Below, in pieces: positions 8,948-21,336 of a stretch of DNA of 64,000 nt (position 1 is its first letter; each line of letters begins with the position of its first letter). The stretch is taken from positions 868,001-932,000 of the forward strand of contig NZ_FOQV01000003.1 of the NCBI RefSeq assembly GCF_900113835.1, written 5' to 3'. Source of the stretch: Allobosea sp. OK403. Lineage in GTDB: Bacteria; Pseudomonadota; Alphaproteobacteria; Rhizobiales; Beijerinckiaceae. The position numbers and the translations under genes are program-made. The notes below the pieces were generated by a model. The model had not been told where the DNA came from. It saw only the letters and a list, made by a program, of their open reading frames with translations, and searched no databases.

Positions 8948-9060
8948 TAGATCACGTTGCATTCGGATGACTTCGTCCAAATGCGACGTGATCTATTCTA
9001 AAAGCTGAGAGCATTGCTCTTGCGAAAAACCGGTACCCACTTTTTTCGCGCAAGGCTCTA
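8948..9060. repeat. Composite palindromic repeat (plain palindrome plus core hairpin)
   Basis: The 218-bp gap after the OmpA gene holds an imperfect inverted repeat (TAGATCACGT.../...ACGTGATCTA, 8948-8995). It is followed by a hairpin at 9009-9060 whose arms AGAGC...TTGCG and CGCGCAA..GCTCT enclose the core AAAAACCGGTACCCACTTTT. The core recurs at 30320-30520, 31291, 32161, 34750 and 39715 with different arms. No gene is seen in the gap. Confidence 0.75.
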
Positions 9061-9083
9061 GCTCTAGCCGAGAGGAGACCGAC

Positions 9084-9284
9084 ATGAGCGATTCATCGAT
9101 TGCCATCGCGCAGAGCCTCGCGACGAGCCAGGCTGCGGCCACACGCCAGACCATCCAGACCGAGATGGTCAAGCAGCAGGCCGATGCCGAGCAGGCTGTG
9201 GCCGACCTGCTGCAGCAGGGTGCGGCCCAGACGAAGGCTGCCCTTCCGGCCGGACAGGGCCAGACCGTCGACATCACCGCCTGA
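9084..9284 (+). CDS. Small YjfB-like putative motility protein
   Basis: A 66-residue acidic, Gln/Ala-rich helical protein with a GAGGAG site ahead of the ATG. The pattern (SSIAIAQSLATSQAA, then QADAEQAVADLLQQ, then a short G-x-x-V-D-I tail) resembles the small YjfB-type putative motility proteins of bacteria. It lies upstream of a diguanylate cyclase on the same strand, which would fit a surface-lifestyle role, but no flagellar genes are nearby. The family assignment is from pattern only. Confidence 0.6.
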   Translation: MSDSSIAIAQSLATSQAAATRQTIQTEMVKQQADAEQAVADLLQQGAAQTKAALPAGQGQTVDITA

Positions 9285-9491
9285 GCTCCTGCCTCATGAT
9301 GTAGAGCACGACGATCTGCGACCACGCAGCGATACCAGCCGTCGGCATGCAGCCCGGCGAACGAAACTCCCCGGGAGGCGCCAGCCAGCCGAGCCGTCAT
9401 CGGGAGAGGTTCACTGGTGCCAAGCTTTGTTAAGACCTCGAATGCGAGGATTATGACCACGATGTGAGGCTCCGCTTCGGAGAAACCAGCC

Positions 9492-11411
9492 ATGAAGGCG
9501 ATTCGCATCAATGGTCATGCCGGGAGCCTGCCGCGTCTGCCATTCTGGGCCGCTGCATTCGTCACGGTGGTCTGCATCGCCATTCTCGCCCTGAGCGGAT
9601 GGCGCGAATGGACCACCCGAGAAGCCGATCTGAAGAACGCCGAAGTCGACATGATCAATCTCTCGCGCTCGCTGACACAGCACGCGGAGGATACCATCGA
9701 ACTCGCCGACGCAGCACTTTTCGGCTTGGCCAGCACACTGGAGGCAAACGACACGGGTCCCGCCGCAATCGCGACAGTCCAGAATGTTCTCGACCTTCGC
9801 AAACCGACGCTAGGGCGAATCCGCGGCCTCTTCGTCTACGACGAAACGGGCCGCTGGCTGGCCACCACGGAGAAAGTCGACTTCGCTGGCCTCAACAACA
9901 GCGACCGCGCATATTTCCAGCACCATCGCGCTGTGGACGATCGTCGCATCTATCTGGGCCGACCCGTTCAAAGCCGGGCCGGTGGTCAGTGGATCATCAC
10001 GGTGTCACGGCGCCTCAACCATCCCGATGGCGCTTTCGCCGGTGTGGTCCTGGCGACGATCGACGTCGGATATTTCTCGCAGTTCTATCGTCAGTTCGAC
10101 ATCGGCCCCAACGGGGCAATCACGCTGCTCAGTGCCGACGGCATTCTGCTCGCGCGCAGCGTCGATAACGACACCTATGTCGGACGAGATATGTCGGCGA
10201 CACCTCTGATCAGGGACAGGATGTCCAGGCCCGCCGCCGGCGTCTATTATTTCAAATCACCGCTGGATGGGCTGCAACGTTTGAGTTCCTTCAGGTTCAG
10301 CGAGCGATATCCGCTCCTAGTGCTGGCGACGGAAGCCCAGGACGATATTCTGGCGCTCTGGCGCCAAGCCGCCATGGTCCGGACGGCCTTCGTGCTGGCT
10401 TTGACATTGCTGATTGGCGTCATCGGCCTACATCTCGTGCGTCAACTCTATGAGCGTCAGCGCATGGCGGCAGCGCTGATCGCCAAGGAGGCCGATTTCC
10501 GTCTGCTCGCGGAAGCATCCAGCGACATGGTCACCCGGATCGATTTCAACGAGCGCATTCTCTACGCTTCCCCTTCCTCCGCGAGCGTTCTGGGCTGGGA
10601 CCCAGCGCAACTGGTCGGAACGCCTGCTCTGGCCGGCGTCGACCCCGAGGATTTGCCCCGTGTCGAACAGGTCGTCGCTGCGCTGAAGCGTGGCGAGATC
10701 GAGGAAGCCAGGATCATCTATCGCACGCGCCACCGAGAGAAGACCGAGATCTGGATCGAGACGACCTTGCGCGTGACGAGGTCCGATAGCGGCACGATCG
10801 ATGGCGCCGTGGCGATCTCGCGCGATATGACCGAGCACAAGGATCTGGAAGACAAACTCGAGGCGCTGGCGACCTTGGACGGACTGACGGGGCTCGCCAA
10901 TCGCCGATGTTTCGACGAGCGGCTGGAGCAGGAATGGGCGCGAGCCTCGCGAGAGGGCACCGCCCTTTCCGTGCTGATGATCGATATCGACCATTTCAAG
11001 AAATTCAACGATCGTTACGGACATCCGGCTGGAGATGGCTGCCTGCGTGCTGTGGCCGCCGTCCTGGCCGCGCAAACACGACGCCCGGGCGACCTGGCCG
11101 CGCGCTATGGAGGGGAAGAGTTCGCCCTCCTCTTGCCGAACACGGATGCCGAAGGCTGCGAGCTGGTCGGCATGAGGTTCTGCGATGCGCTTCACAACAT
11201 CCAGATCCCGCACGGGTCGAACCCTCCGTCCGGGCTCGTCACGGCGAGCCTTGGCGGCGCGACCGCCTGGCCGAACTCCAATGCAACGACAGACTGCGCC
11301 TCGTTGGTTGGAGCAGCTGATCGGGCGCTTTATTCCGCCAAGGACGGCGGGCGGGATCGCATCGTCATGTCGGGACGAGTGCTGCCGTGGCCGCGCGCCA
11401 GGAGCGCCTAA
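9492..11411 (+). CDS. Membrane-bound sensor diguanylate cyclase (dCache-PAS-GGDEF)
   Basis: A 639-residue inner-membrane signalling enzyme. TM1 spans about 18-36 and TM2 about 298-317, bracketing a periplasmic Cache-type sensor domain. A PAS domain follows (about 325-445), then a GGDEF domain (about 455-625). The active site reads RYGGEEF with GGEEF from about residue 540, so it should make c-di-GMP. The inhibitory I-site RPGD sits the expected five residues before it, implying product feedback. The Cache domain probably binds a small extracellular ligand. The cellulose synthase BcsA of this window has a C-terminal PilZ domain that could receive the signal, but the genes are 47 kb apart and the link is only a possibility. 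Confidence 0.92.
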   Translation: MKAIRINGHAGSLPRLPFWAAAFVTVVCIAILALSGWREWTTREADLKNAEVDMINLSRSLTQHAEDTIELADAALFGLASTLEANDTGPAAIATVQNVLDLRKPTLGRIRGLFVYDETGRWLATTEKVDFAGLNNSDRAYFQHHRAVDDRRIYLGRPVQSRAGGQWIITVSRRLNHPDGAFAGVVLATIDVGYFSQFYRQFDIGPNGAITLLSADGILLARSVDNDTYVGRDMSATPLIRDRMSRPAAGVYYFKSPLDGLQRLSSFRFSERYPLLVLATEAQDDILALWRQAAMVRTAFVLALTLLIGVIGLHLVRQLYERQRMAAALIAKEADFRLLAEASSDMVTRIDFNERILYASPSSASVLGWDPAQLVGTPALAGVDPEDLPRVEQVVAALKRGEIEEARIIYRTRHREKTEIWIETTLRVTRSDSGTIDGAVAISRDMTEHKDLEDKLEALATLDGLTGLANRRCFDERLEQEWARASREGTALSVLMIDIDHFKKFNDRYGHPAGDGCLRAVAAVLAAQTRRPGDLAARYGGEEFALLLPNTDAEGCELVGMRFCDALHNIQIPHGSNPPSGLVTASLGGATAWPNSNATTDCASLVGAADRALYSAKDGGRDRIVMSGRVLPWPRARSA

Positions 11412-11584
11412 CCCGCAACAGAGCGCATTAACGGAATGCGCCGCTTCTGAAGATGGCTCCACGCGATCCGTCGTCGCGCGAAGCGCCGCCGCAATCAACT
11501 AGGCGATGAATACACGGCAATGACGCCATGCGAGCCGGGCGCTGTTTGCCGGTTGCGCACTGGCGCTATCACGCCTAACTTCCC

Positions 11585-14443
<2,859 letters not shown>

Positions 14444-14454
14444 AGACGAAACAT

Positions 14455-14533
14455 CGTCATTGCGAGCGCAGCGAAGCAATCCAGGGGCCGTCGAGCGAGC
14501 CCTTCTGGATTGCTTCGCTGCTCTCGCAATGAC
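14455..14533. repeat. Inverted-repeat element between thiM and thiE
   Basis: Arms CGTCATTGCGAGCGCAGCGA and its near complement ending GCTCTCGCAATGACG, with CAATCCAG / CTGGATTG inside, enclose a short loop. The element fills almost the whole 105-bp thiM-thiE spacer. This kind of CGTCATTGCGAG palindrome is a common dispersed repeat in bacterial genomes. It could attenuate or stabilise the operon transcript. Confidence 0.8.
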
Positions 14534-14548
14534 GGAGAGGACAAACCA

Positions 14549-15199
14549 ATGACGCTTGATATCCTGCTCTACGGCCTGGTCGATCCGCAGATCGCCAGGG
14601 GCCGCTCGCTTGCCGACCTCGCCCGGGCGGCGGCCAAAGGTGGCGCGACGCTGATCCAGTACCGCGCCAAAGCGGCCTCGACGCGCGAGATGGTGCGGGA
14701 GGCCCGGGCGATCCATGCTGCGCTCGCCGGCACCGGCGTGCCGCTCTTGATCAACGACCGCGTCGATGTCGCTTTGACGGCCGGCGCGGAAGGCGTCCAT
14801 CTGGGCGCCGACGACATGGAGCTTGCCGACGCCCGCCGCCTGCTCGGCGAGAACGCGATCATCGGCGCGACGCTGGGAGAGGCGGCGGAATTGCCCTATC
14901 TCGCCGCCGCGCGCATCGATTATGCCTGCATCGGCCCGGTCTTCGCCACGCAGCACAAGGACGATGCCGACATCCCGCTCGGCCTCGACGGCTACGCTGC
15001 GCTGCGGCGGCAGGCAGCCGAGGTGCTGGGTTTACTCCCGGTCGGAGCGATCGCCGGCATCAATGCGAGCAACGCCGCCTCGGTGATGGCCGCCGGCGCG
15101 GACGGGGTCGCCGTGATCGGCGCGATGTTCGGGACCGACGATGTCGAGGGCGCGACGCGGGCGTTGCGGGCTGCGGTGGGAATGAGCCCGCCTCGCTGA
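14549..15199 (+). CDS. thiE: Thiamine phosphate synthase
   Basis: A 216-residue TIM-barrel enzyme that joins pyrimidine pyrophosphate and thiazole phosphate to give thiamine phosphate. Recognisable blocks are TLIQYRAK, LLINDRVDVAL, GVHLGADD, ACIGPVFAT and PVGAIAGI. The ATG at 14549 follows GGAGAGG. It is the last gene of the operon, separated from thiM by a palindromic repeat, so its level may differ from that of thiC-thiM. Confidence 0.95.
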   Translation: MTLDILLYGLVDPQIARGRSLADLARAAAKGGATLIQYRAKAASTREMVREARAIHAALAGTGVPLLINDRVDVALTAGAEGVHLGADDMELADARRLLGENAIIGATLGEAAELPYLAAARIDYACIGPVFATQHKDDADIPLGLDGYAALRRQAAEVLGLLPVGAIAGINASNAASVMAAGADGVAVIGAMFGTDDVEGATRALRAAVGMSPPR

Positions 15200-15210
15200 T
15201 CACATACGCC

Positions 15211-15300
15211 CGTCATGCCGGACGCAGCGAAGCGGAGATCCGAGATCCATCGTAGAGTGCGGTGGCCTCCGATGGATCCCGGGTCAAGCCCGGGATGACG
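15211..15300. repeat. REP-like palindromic repeat after thiE
   Basis: CGTCATGCCGG...CGCAGCGAAGCGGAGATCC on the left and GGATCCCGGG..CCCGGGATGACG on the right form a large imperfect hairpin with an inner ATCCATC/GATGGAT pair. A relative lies at 19871-19982. It separates the convergent thiE and the minus-strand gene at 15325, where it could act in transcription termination. Confidence 0.75.
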
Positions 15301-15324
15301 CACGGATGAAAATTCCGTCGAGAC

Positions 15325-16215
15325 TTACTGCGTCTGTGTCTGCGTCGGCGTGAGCGGCAGCGGAGCTGGCTTCGGATGCGGCTTGGGCTTGGCGGCGGGC
15401 TTCGGCTCACTGGTGATGCCGAGACGCGCCCGGATCGATGCCGCCCGCGCCTCGGTGACGCGCGCACCGCAGAAGCCGAGCGAGCCCTCGCGCTGGAAGT
15501 CGCGGCAGGTCAGTTCGCGCTCGGCCGAAAAGCTCGCCTGTTCGCGCGCGATGGCGCGCTGGTCGACCGCATCGCCCTTGGCGCCGAGCACACGATAGCC
15601 CTCGCGCACTGCTCTTTCAGCCGTGCCGCGCTCGGATTCGATCTCCTTGGCGCGAGAGACGAGCGTGCGCGAATCCGGCCCCCACAGGCCGCGCGGATCG
15701 ATCCGACAGGCGGCGGCCTCGACGACGCAGGGCTGCGCCGGTTCGACCACGAGGAAAGCGCCGTCGAGCACGTCGAAGACGATCGGGCAGATCGAGGCCT
15801 CGAGCTTATAGCGCGGTACGCCGGCGGGTCTTCCCAGCGATGTCAGCGGCACCGGCGCATCGCCGAGCGAGATCGCGCAAGGCTCGACCAGATTGCTGGC
15901 CTGGAATCCCTCGGCCTTGAGTTTCAGCCCGTAGCCCGCCGCGGTCTTCTCGAAGACCGCCTCGCCGAAGCCGCCATTGCGCCTGAGCGTCCGGCCAATG
16001 ATCGCCTCCTCGCCCGCGACCTTGATTGCCGGCATCACATGGGCGCGCGGCGTCGCCGCTGCGCCACCGGAGGCAGGCGGCGCAGCCTGATGGGTGCCGG
16101 CCTGGTTCAGCGGCTGGGCGCCGGGCAATTGCAGCGGCTGGGCACATGCGAGCGTCGTCCCATAGGCAAGGGCGAGCAGGGCAAGGCTCGAAGCAAGGCG
16201 CAGATGTCGGTTCAC
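15325..16215 (-). CDS. Secreted protein of unknown function
   Basis: A 296-residue protein that I do not recognise. A GTG start at 16215 gives a normal signal peptide (RHLRLASSLALLALAYGTTLACA) followed by a Gln/Pro-rich linker, a globular part with four or more Cys residues (EPCAISLG, ASICPIVFD, QPCVVEAAACRIDPRG, LTCRDF, GFCGAR), and a Lys-Pro tail ending in alternating Thr-Gln. Paired cysteines and export suggest disulfides in the periplasm. A reading frame extending to 16389 has poor composition and I reject it. It is divergent from dnaK. Confidence 0.7.
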   Translation of the reverse strand: MNRHLRLASSLALLALAYGTTLACAQPLQLPGAQPLNQAGTHQAAPPASGGAAATPRAHVMPAIKVAGEEAIIGRTLRRNGGFGEAVFEKTAAGYGLKLKAEGFQASNLVEPCAISLGDAPVPLTSLGRPAGVPRYKLEASICPIVFDVLDGAFLVVEPAQPCVVEAAACRIDPRGLWGPDSRTLVSRAKEIESERGTAERAVREGYRVLGAKGDAVDQRAIAREQASFSAERELTCRDFQREGSLGFCGARVTEARAASIRARLGITSEPKPAAKPKPHPKPAPLPLTPTQTQTQ

Positions 16216-16424
16216 GTCACAACCCTGGCGAAGGCTCGACCGAGCGAAGGCATGCAAGTCCAAAAAAGGCTTGGCAAGCCCGGAGAAAGCTTGGGCATTC
16301 CGCCTTGAATGACGGGGGCCGCGCCGGCACGCAAGGACACAAGCGCAACACCAGCTGGGAATGATCCGCGTCGCGACCGCGCCCGCCATTGCGAACGCGC
16401 CAGATTCTTAATCGGCTCTCGTGT

Positions 16425-16457
16425 CTTGCAAGGGCGGGAACACCCTCACTATATACG
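16425..16457 (+). promoter_or_regulatory. Candidate heat-shock promoter of dnaK
   Basis: CTTG at 16425-16428 and CTATAT at 16449-16454 are arranged like the alphaproteobacterial sigma-32 promoter (CTTG, then about 18 bp, then CYTATNT), though the spacing here is about 20 bp and the -10 match is incomplete. It lies about 150 bp upstream of dnaK. The 389-bp gap (16216-16604) holds no other gene; no CIRCE element (TTAGCACTC-N9-GAGTGCTAA) is visible. Confidence 0.45.
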
Positions 16458-16604
16458 CCGCCAAGAGGCGGTTTAACGACCGTTCGACGTGGAATGCCGG
16501 ATTCGCTCGCCGCAGCAGGCGGGGGCGGCCCGGTCCATGGGCCGGAAGGCGGCGCCCAGGCGTCGCAGGCCGGCGATCTGCTCAATTTAAAAGGGATCCC
16601 CTCC

Positions 16605-18536
16605 ATGGGTAAAGTTATTGGTATCGACCTCGGCACGACAAACTCCTGCGTCGCGGTCATGGAAGGCTCTACACCCAAGGTCATCGAGAATTCGGAAGGT
16701 GCACGCACCACGCCGTCGATCGTGGCCATCACCGATGACGGCGAACGCCTCGTCGGCCAGCCGGCCAAGCGCCAGGCTGTCACCAACCCCGAGCGCACCT
16801 TCTTCGCGATCAAGCGCCTGATCGGTCGGACCTTCGACGATCCGATGACGCAGAAGGACATGCATCTCGTCCCCTACAAGATCAAGAAGGCGGCTGCGGG
16901 CGACGCCTGGGTCGAGGCCGACGGCACCGACTATTCGCCCTCGCAGATCTCGGCCTTCACGCTGACCAAGATGAAGGAGACCGCGGAGGCCTATCTCGGC
17001 CAGCCGGTCACCCAGGCCGTCATCACGGTCCCGGCCTATTTCAACGACGCCCAGCGCCAGGCGACGAAGGATGCCGGCCGCATCGCCGGCCTGGAAGTGC
17101 TGCGCATCATCAACGAGCCGACCGCGGCAGCGCTCGCCTATGGCCTCGACAAGAAGTCGGCCGGCACGATCGCGGTCTATGACCTCGGCGGCGGCACCTT
17201 CGACGTCTCGATCCTCGAGATCGGCGACGGCGTCTTCGAGGTGAAGTCGACCAATGGCGACACCTTCCTCGGCGGCGAGGATTTCGACATGCGCCTCGTC
17301 GAATATCTCGCAGATGAGTTCAAGCGCGAGCAGGGCATCGACCTGAAGAAGGACAAGCTCGCCCTGCAGCGCCTGAAGGAAGCCGCCGAGAAGGCCAAGA
17401 TCGAGCTCTCGACCACGGCCCAGACCGAGATCAACCTGCCCTACATCACGGCTGACGCGTCCGGGCCGAAGCATCTCGCCATCAAGCTCTCGCGCGCCAA
17501 GTTCGAGAGCCTGGTCGACGATCTCGTCCAGCGCACCATCGAGCCCTGCAAGAAGGCGCTCAAGGATGCCGGTCTTTCGGCGGGCCAGATCGACGAGGTC
17601 GTTCTCGTCGGCGGTATGACCCGCATGCCGAAGGTCCAGGAGGTCGTGAAGCAGTTCTTCGGCAAGGAGCCGCATAAGGGCGTCAACCCGGACGAGGTCG
17701 TCGCCATCGGCGCCGCGATCCAGGCCGGCGTGCTGCAGGGCGACGTCAAGGACGTGCTCCTGCTGGACGTGACCCCGCTTTCGCTCGGCATCGAGACGCT
17801 GGGCGGCGTGTTCACGCGCCTGATCGACCGCAACACCACGATCCCGACCAAGAAGAGCCAGGTCTTCTCCACTGCCGAGGACAATCAGCAGGCGGTGACG
17901 ATCCGGGTCTTCCAGGGCGAGCGCGAGATGGCGGCCGACAACAAGATGCTCGGCCAGTTCGACCTGATGGGCATTCCGCCCTCCCCGCGCGGCATGCCGC
18001 AGATCGAGGTGACCTTCGACATCGACGCCAACGGCATCGTCTCGGTGACGGCGAAGGACAAGGCCACCAACAAGGAGCAGCAGATCCGCATCCAGGCGTC
18101 TGGTGGACTGTCGGAGGCCGACATCCAGAAGATGGTCAAGGATGCCGAGGCCAATGCCGGCGAGGACAAGAAACGCCGCGAGCTGGTCGAGGCCAAGAAC
18201 CAGGGCGAAAGCCTGGTGCACTCGACCGAGAAGTCGCTGAAGGACTATGGCGACAAGGTCACGGCCGCCGACAAGACAGCGATCGAGACCGCGCTCGACG
18301 CGCTGAAGGCGGCCCTGGCGGAAGACAACGCCGAGACCATCTCGGCGCGCACCACCGACCTGATGCAGGCCTCGATGAAGCTGGGCGAAGCCATGTATGC
18401 GGCGAGCCAGGCGGAGGGCGCCGCAGCGGCCGATGGCGGCGACGAGCATGCGGCTGAAGCCAAGAAGGACGACGTCATCGACGCCGACTTCAAGGACGTC
18501 AGCGACGACAAGGGCGACAAGAAGAAGAGCGCCTGA
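16605..18536 (+). CDS. dnaK: Molecular chaperone DnaK (Hsp70)
   Basis: A 643-residue Hsp70 of full length. The nucleotide-binding domain opens with [16 protein letters not shown] and contains the phosphate-2 motif [12 protein letters not shown] near 192. The substrate-binding domain includes [14 protein letters not shown], and the helical lid ends in an acidic tail with [10 protein letters not shown]. The start at 16605 gives the family N-terminus ([10 protein letters not shown]); upstream in-frame codons run through the leader. It refolds proteins with DnaJ and GrpE; dnaJ follows 154 bp downstream and grpE is not nearby. Confidence 0.99.
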   Translation: MGKVIGIDLGTTNSCVAVMEGSTPKVIENSEGARTTPSIVAITDDGERLVGQPAKRQAVTNPERTFFAIKRLIGRTFDDPMTQKDMHLVPYKIKKAAAGDAWVEADGTDYSPSQISAFTLTKMKETAEAYLGQPVTQAVITVPAYFNDAQRQATKDAGRIAGLEVLRIINEPTAAALAYGLDKKSAGTIAVYDLGGGTFDVSILEIGDGVFEVKSTNGDTFLGGEDFDMRLVEYLADEFKREQGIDLKKDKLALQRLKEAAEKAKIELSTTAQTEINLPYITADASGPKHLAIKLSRAKFESLVDDLVQRTIEPCKKALKDAGLSAGQIDEVVLVGGMTRMPKVQEVVKQFFGKEPHKGVNPDEVVAIGAAIQAGVLQGDVKDVLLLDVTPLSLGIETLGGVFTRLIDRNTTIPTKKSQVFSTAEDNQQAVTIRVFQGEREMAADNKMLGQFDLMGIPPSPRGMPQIEVTFDIDANGIVSVTAKDKATNKEQQIRIQASGGLSEADIQKMVKDAEANAGEDKKRRELVEAKNQGESLVHSTEKSLKDYGDKVTAADKTAIETALDALKAALAEDNAETISARTTDLMQASMKLGEAMYAASQAEGAAAADGGDEHAAEAKKDDVIDADFKDVSDDKGDKKKSA

Positions 18537-18562
18537 TTGCACGACTCCTTTCGCTGAGCGAC

Positions 18563-18658
18563 ATGGCCGGGCTTGACCCGGCCATTGCGTTCGCAGAAGG
18601 CGTCCTGAAGGAAGATATCGCTCTTCTGTCGGAGATGGCCGGGCCTGAGCCCGGCCAT
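18563..18658. repeat. Two ATGGCCGGG...CCCGGCCAT palindromes between dnaK and dnaJ
   Basis: Two near-identical hairpins, at 18563-18585 and 18634-18658, differ mainly in the loop (CTTGA versus CCTGAG). They belong to the same type as 3651 and 48865. They fill much of the dnaK-dnaJ spacer and may act as a partial terminator or RNA-stabilising element, which would help keep DnaJ below DnaK. Confidence 0.8.
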
Positions 18659-18690
18659 GATTTCGAGGAGTGCGAAGGGGCGACTATTTG

Positions 18691-19830
18691 ATGTCCAAGC
18701 GCGACTATTACGAAATCCTCGGCGTTTCAAAGACCGCGAGCGATGCGGAACTGAAGAGTTCCTTCCGCAAGCAGGCGATGCAATGCCATCCTGATCGTCA
18801 TCCCGGCGACAAGGGGGCGGAGGCCAAGTTCAAGGAACTGAACGAGGCCTATCAGATCCTGTCCGACGAGCAGAAGCGCGCGGCCTATGATCGCTTCGGC
18901 CACCAGGCTTTCGAGAATGGCGGCGGGGGCGGCGGCAATCCCGATTTCTCCGACTTCATGTCGGACATCTTCGACTCCTTCTTCGGCGATGCCAGGGGCG
19001 GTGGACGCGGCGGCGCGCGCGCAGCCAATGGCCGCGAGCGCGGCGCCGATCTGCGTTACAATCTAGAGATCGGCCTCGAGGACGCCTTCACCGGCAAGAA
19101 CGCCTCGATCCGCGTGCCGACCTCGATCGCCTGCGAGGCCTGCTCTGGCACCGGCGCCAAGCCGGGCTCCAAATCGCGGCAATGCCCGACCTGCGGCGGC
19201 CATGGCCGGGTGCGCGCCAATCAGGGCTTCTTCTCGGTCGAGCGCACCTGCCCGACCTGCAATGGCCGCGGCGAGATCATCGACGACCCCTGCAAGATCT
19301 GCCAGGGCGCGGGCCGGGTCACGCGCGAGCGCACGCTTGCCGTCAATATCCCGGCCGGCGTCGAGGACGGCACCCGCATCCGCCTCGCCGGCGAGGGCGA
19401 AGCCGGCCTGCGCGGCGGACCGGCGGGCGACCTCTACATCTTCCTCTCGATCAGGCCGCACGCGATCTTCCAGCGTGACGGGGCCGATCTGTTCTGCCGC
19501 GTGCCTCTCGGCCTGACCTCGGCCGCGCTGGGTGGCGAGATCGAAGTGCCGACGCTGACCGGCGAGCAGGCCCGTGTGAAGATTCCCGAGGGCACGCAGA
19601 CCGGCAAGCAGTTCCGCCTCAAGGGCAAGGGCATGAGCGTGCTGCGCTCGCGCGAGGTCGGCGACCTCTACATCCAGGTGTTGATCGAGACGCCGCAAAA
19701 GCTCACCGCCCGTCAGCGCGAATTGCTGCTGGAGTTCGAGCGCGAGAGCTCGCATTCGACCCATCCCGAAGCCGCCGGCTTCTTCGGCCGCGTGAAGGAC
19801 TTTCTGGGCGGGCTCGGCGGCGCGGCTTGA
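18691..19830 (+). CDS. dnaJ: Chaperone DnaJ (Hsp40)
   Basis: A 379-residue type I Hsp40. The J domain has HPD at 33-35, followed by a Gly/Phe-rich region (about 75-120). Four zinc-binding repeats follow ([32 protein letters not shown]), then the C-terminal substrate-binding domains. The start [10 protein letters not shown] at 18691 matches the family; an upstream GTG at 18670 is less likely. It stimulates the DnaK ATPase and is presumably co-transcribed with dnaK. Confidence 0.98.
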   Translation: MSKRDYYEILGVSKTASDAELKSSFRKQAMQCHPDRHPGDKGAEAKFKELNEAYQILSDEQKRAAYDRFGHQAFENGGGGGGNPDFSDFMSDIFDSFFGDARGGGRGGARAANGRERGADLRYNLEIGLEDAFTGKNASIRVPTSIACEACSGTGAKPGSKSRQCPTCGGHGRVRANQGFFSVERTCPTCNGRGEIIDDPCKICQGAGRVTRERTLAVNIPAGVEDGTRIRLAGEGEAGLRGGPAGDLYIFLSIRPHAIFQRDGADLFCRVPLGLTSAALGGEIEVPTLTGEQARVKIPEGTQTGKQFRLKGKGMSVLRSREVGDLYIQVLIETPQKLTARQRELLLEFERESSHSTHPEAAGFFGRVKDFLGGLGGAA

Positions 19831-19870
19831 GGCAGCCGTTCCTTCGCGCCAGCGTCACAACACCCGCCAT

Positions 19871-19982
19871 GTCATCCCGAGCGTAGCGAAGCGAAGACCC
19901 GGGATCCATTCCGGAACGCAAACGGGATAGGCTCCGGCATGGATCCCGGATCGGCGCCGCTGCGCGGCTTGTCCGGGATGAC
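19871..19982. repeat. REP-like palindromic repeat after dnaJ
   Basis: GTCATCCCGAGCG..GCGAAGACCCGGGATCC on the left pairs with GGATCCCGGA...GTCCGGGATGAC on the right. It is related to the element at 15211-15300. It lies in the convergent gap between dnaJ and the CsbD-like gene. Confidence 0.75.
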
Positions 19983-20013
19983 GGCGCAGATGTAATTTCA
20001 GGCTCAACAGAAA

Positions 20014-20039
20014 AACGGGCCGCCTTCCGGCAGCCCGTT
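20014..20039 (-). terminator. Rho-independent terminator of the CsbD-like gene
   Basis: On the minus strand a GC-rich stem (AACGGGCTGCC / GGCGGCCCGTT) with a short GAA loop is followed directly by TTTTTC. It lies 23 bp past the stop of the CsbD-like gene. Confidence 0.8.
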
Positions 20040-20062
20040 CTTCGATCGAAGCCTGACCGCAA

Positions 20063-20254
20063 TCAGACCTTGTCGATCACCTTCTTGATGACGTCCTTGC
20101 CCTTGCCGAGCGCCTGCTGGGCCTCGCCCTTGCGCTCCTGCGCCATGCCCTCGGCCTGGAGCCCGGGCTTGCTCAGCGCCTTGCCGGCGGCCTGCTTGAC
20201 GTTACCGGCGGCCTCATTGGCCATGCCCTTGATCTTGTCGGCGGTGCTACCCAT
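20063..20254 (-). CDS. CsbD-like stress protein
   Basis: A 63-residue, highly charged protein of the CsbD family: STADKIKGMANEAAGNVKQA followed by a second helical repeat (GMAQERKGEAQQALGKGKDV). CsbD-like proteins are small, probably disordered or helical, and usually stress-induced; their biochemical role is not settled. The start at 20254 matches family length; a longer in-frame extension has no family resemblance. It is followed by a clear terminator. Confidence 0.88.
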   Translation of the reverse strand: MGSTADKIKGMANEAAGNVKQAAGKALSKPGLQAEGMAQERKGEAQQALGKGKDVIKKVIDKV

Positions 20255-20348
20255 CGTCTTGATCCTTCTCTCGAATTTGCGCCGTCCATACGGCCTGAGA
20301 CCAAGAAACAAGCGGGTGTAAGGAAGGTTCCCAGGAACTTCCGGTCGT

Positions 20349-21191
20349 TCAAGGCGTGCCCGGCGCCGCACTGGAGACGCTTTGCGCCACGATTGCGCGC
20401 AAGGCCTCGCCCGTCGCAGCGTTTGCCGGGAAGAAGGTCTCCAGCGCCAGTTCGGACAGCGTGATGTCTACCGGTGTGCCGAAAACCGTCGTCGTCGAGA
20501 TCAGGGACAAGACCGTCTCGCCCAATTGCAATTGCAGCGGCACCACGATGGCAGGCTCCGCTTCGACGTCCTGCGCATGGCCCTTGCGCGCTGGCTGGAC
20601 CGGTGCGGGATAAGTCAGCAATTCCGCCAGGAGATCGGCCAGCACCGGATCGGCTGTAGCCCTGATCTGCTGGCGCAGGCGCGCCAGCAGATGCATCCGC
20701 CACTCGCCCAGATTCACGATGAGCGGGGCGAGCCCGGCCGGATGCAACGAGAGCCGTAGCACGTTGACAGGTGGCCGCAGCAGGTCAACATCCGCGATCA
20801 GGCCAAGCAGCGGCGCAATCGCAGCGTTGGCGGCGAGCAGCGTCCAGTGGCGGTCCACTGCCAGCGCCGGATAGGGCTCGTGGCCCTTGAGCACGAGGTC
20901 GATCGCGGCCTTCGCCGCCTGCAGGCCGGGATCCTCCAGGGTGCGCTCCAGATAGACCGGCGCATAGCCCGCCGCCAGCAGCAGCGCATTGCGCTCGCGC
21001 AGCGGCACGCCGAGATGCTCGCAAAGCAGCAGGACCATGTCGCGGCTCGGCTGCGAGCGGCCGCTTTCGAGGAAACTGAGATGCTTCTGCGAGATCTCGG
21101 CCTCGAGCGCGAGATCGAGCTGGCTGAGCCGTCGCAATTGCCGCCAATCGCGGATGAGCGAGCCGACCATGGGCTGATGATGCTTGTTCAT
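20349..21191 (-). CDS. XRE family regulator with MmyB-like ligand-binding domain
   Basis: A 280-residue protein with an N-terminal HTH_3 domain (about 10-65: LSQLDLALEAEISQKHLSFLE, SGRSQPSRDMVLLLCEHLGV). It is followed by a larger domain typical of MmyB-like regulators (LAVDRHWTLLAANAAIAPLLG, then LHPAGLAPLIVNLGEW), a PAS-like fold that probably senses a small molecule. It is divergent from the membrane-protein gene at 21337 (145 bp between starts), which is its most likely target. Confidence 0.88.
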   Translation of the reverse strand: MNKHHQPMVGSLIRDWRQLRRLSQLDLALEAEISQKHLSFLESGRSQPSRDMVLLLCEHLGVPLRERNALLLAAGYAPVYLERTLEDPGLQAAKAAIDLVLKGHEPYPALAVDRHWTLLAANAAIAPLLGLIADVDLLRPPVNVLRLSLHPAGLAPLIVNLGEWRMHLLARLRQQIRATADPVLADLLAELLTYPAPVQPARKGHAQDVEAEPAIVVPLQLQLGETVLSLISTTTVFGTPVDITLSELALETFFPANAATGEALRAIVAQSVSSAAPGTP

Positions 21192-21336
21192 GACGCCAAA
21201 CCTATCCCAGCACGGCCCGCTTTCAATTACCTCGCGCTTAATCGACCCACCGACACGATCCCGTCAGCATGGCCTCCATCGACCACGGCCAGAGCGGCTC
21301 AAGACCGCCCCGGCCACAATCAAGGAGACCGAAGCG

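Noticed and set aside
16216..16604. Search for a CIRCE element upstream of dnaK.
   Set aside because: No TTAGCACTC-N9-GAGTGCTAA match; the promoter looks sigma-32-like instead.
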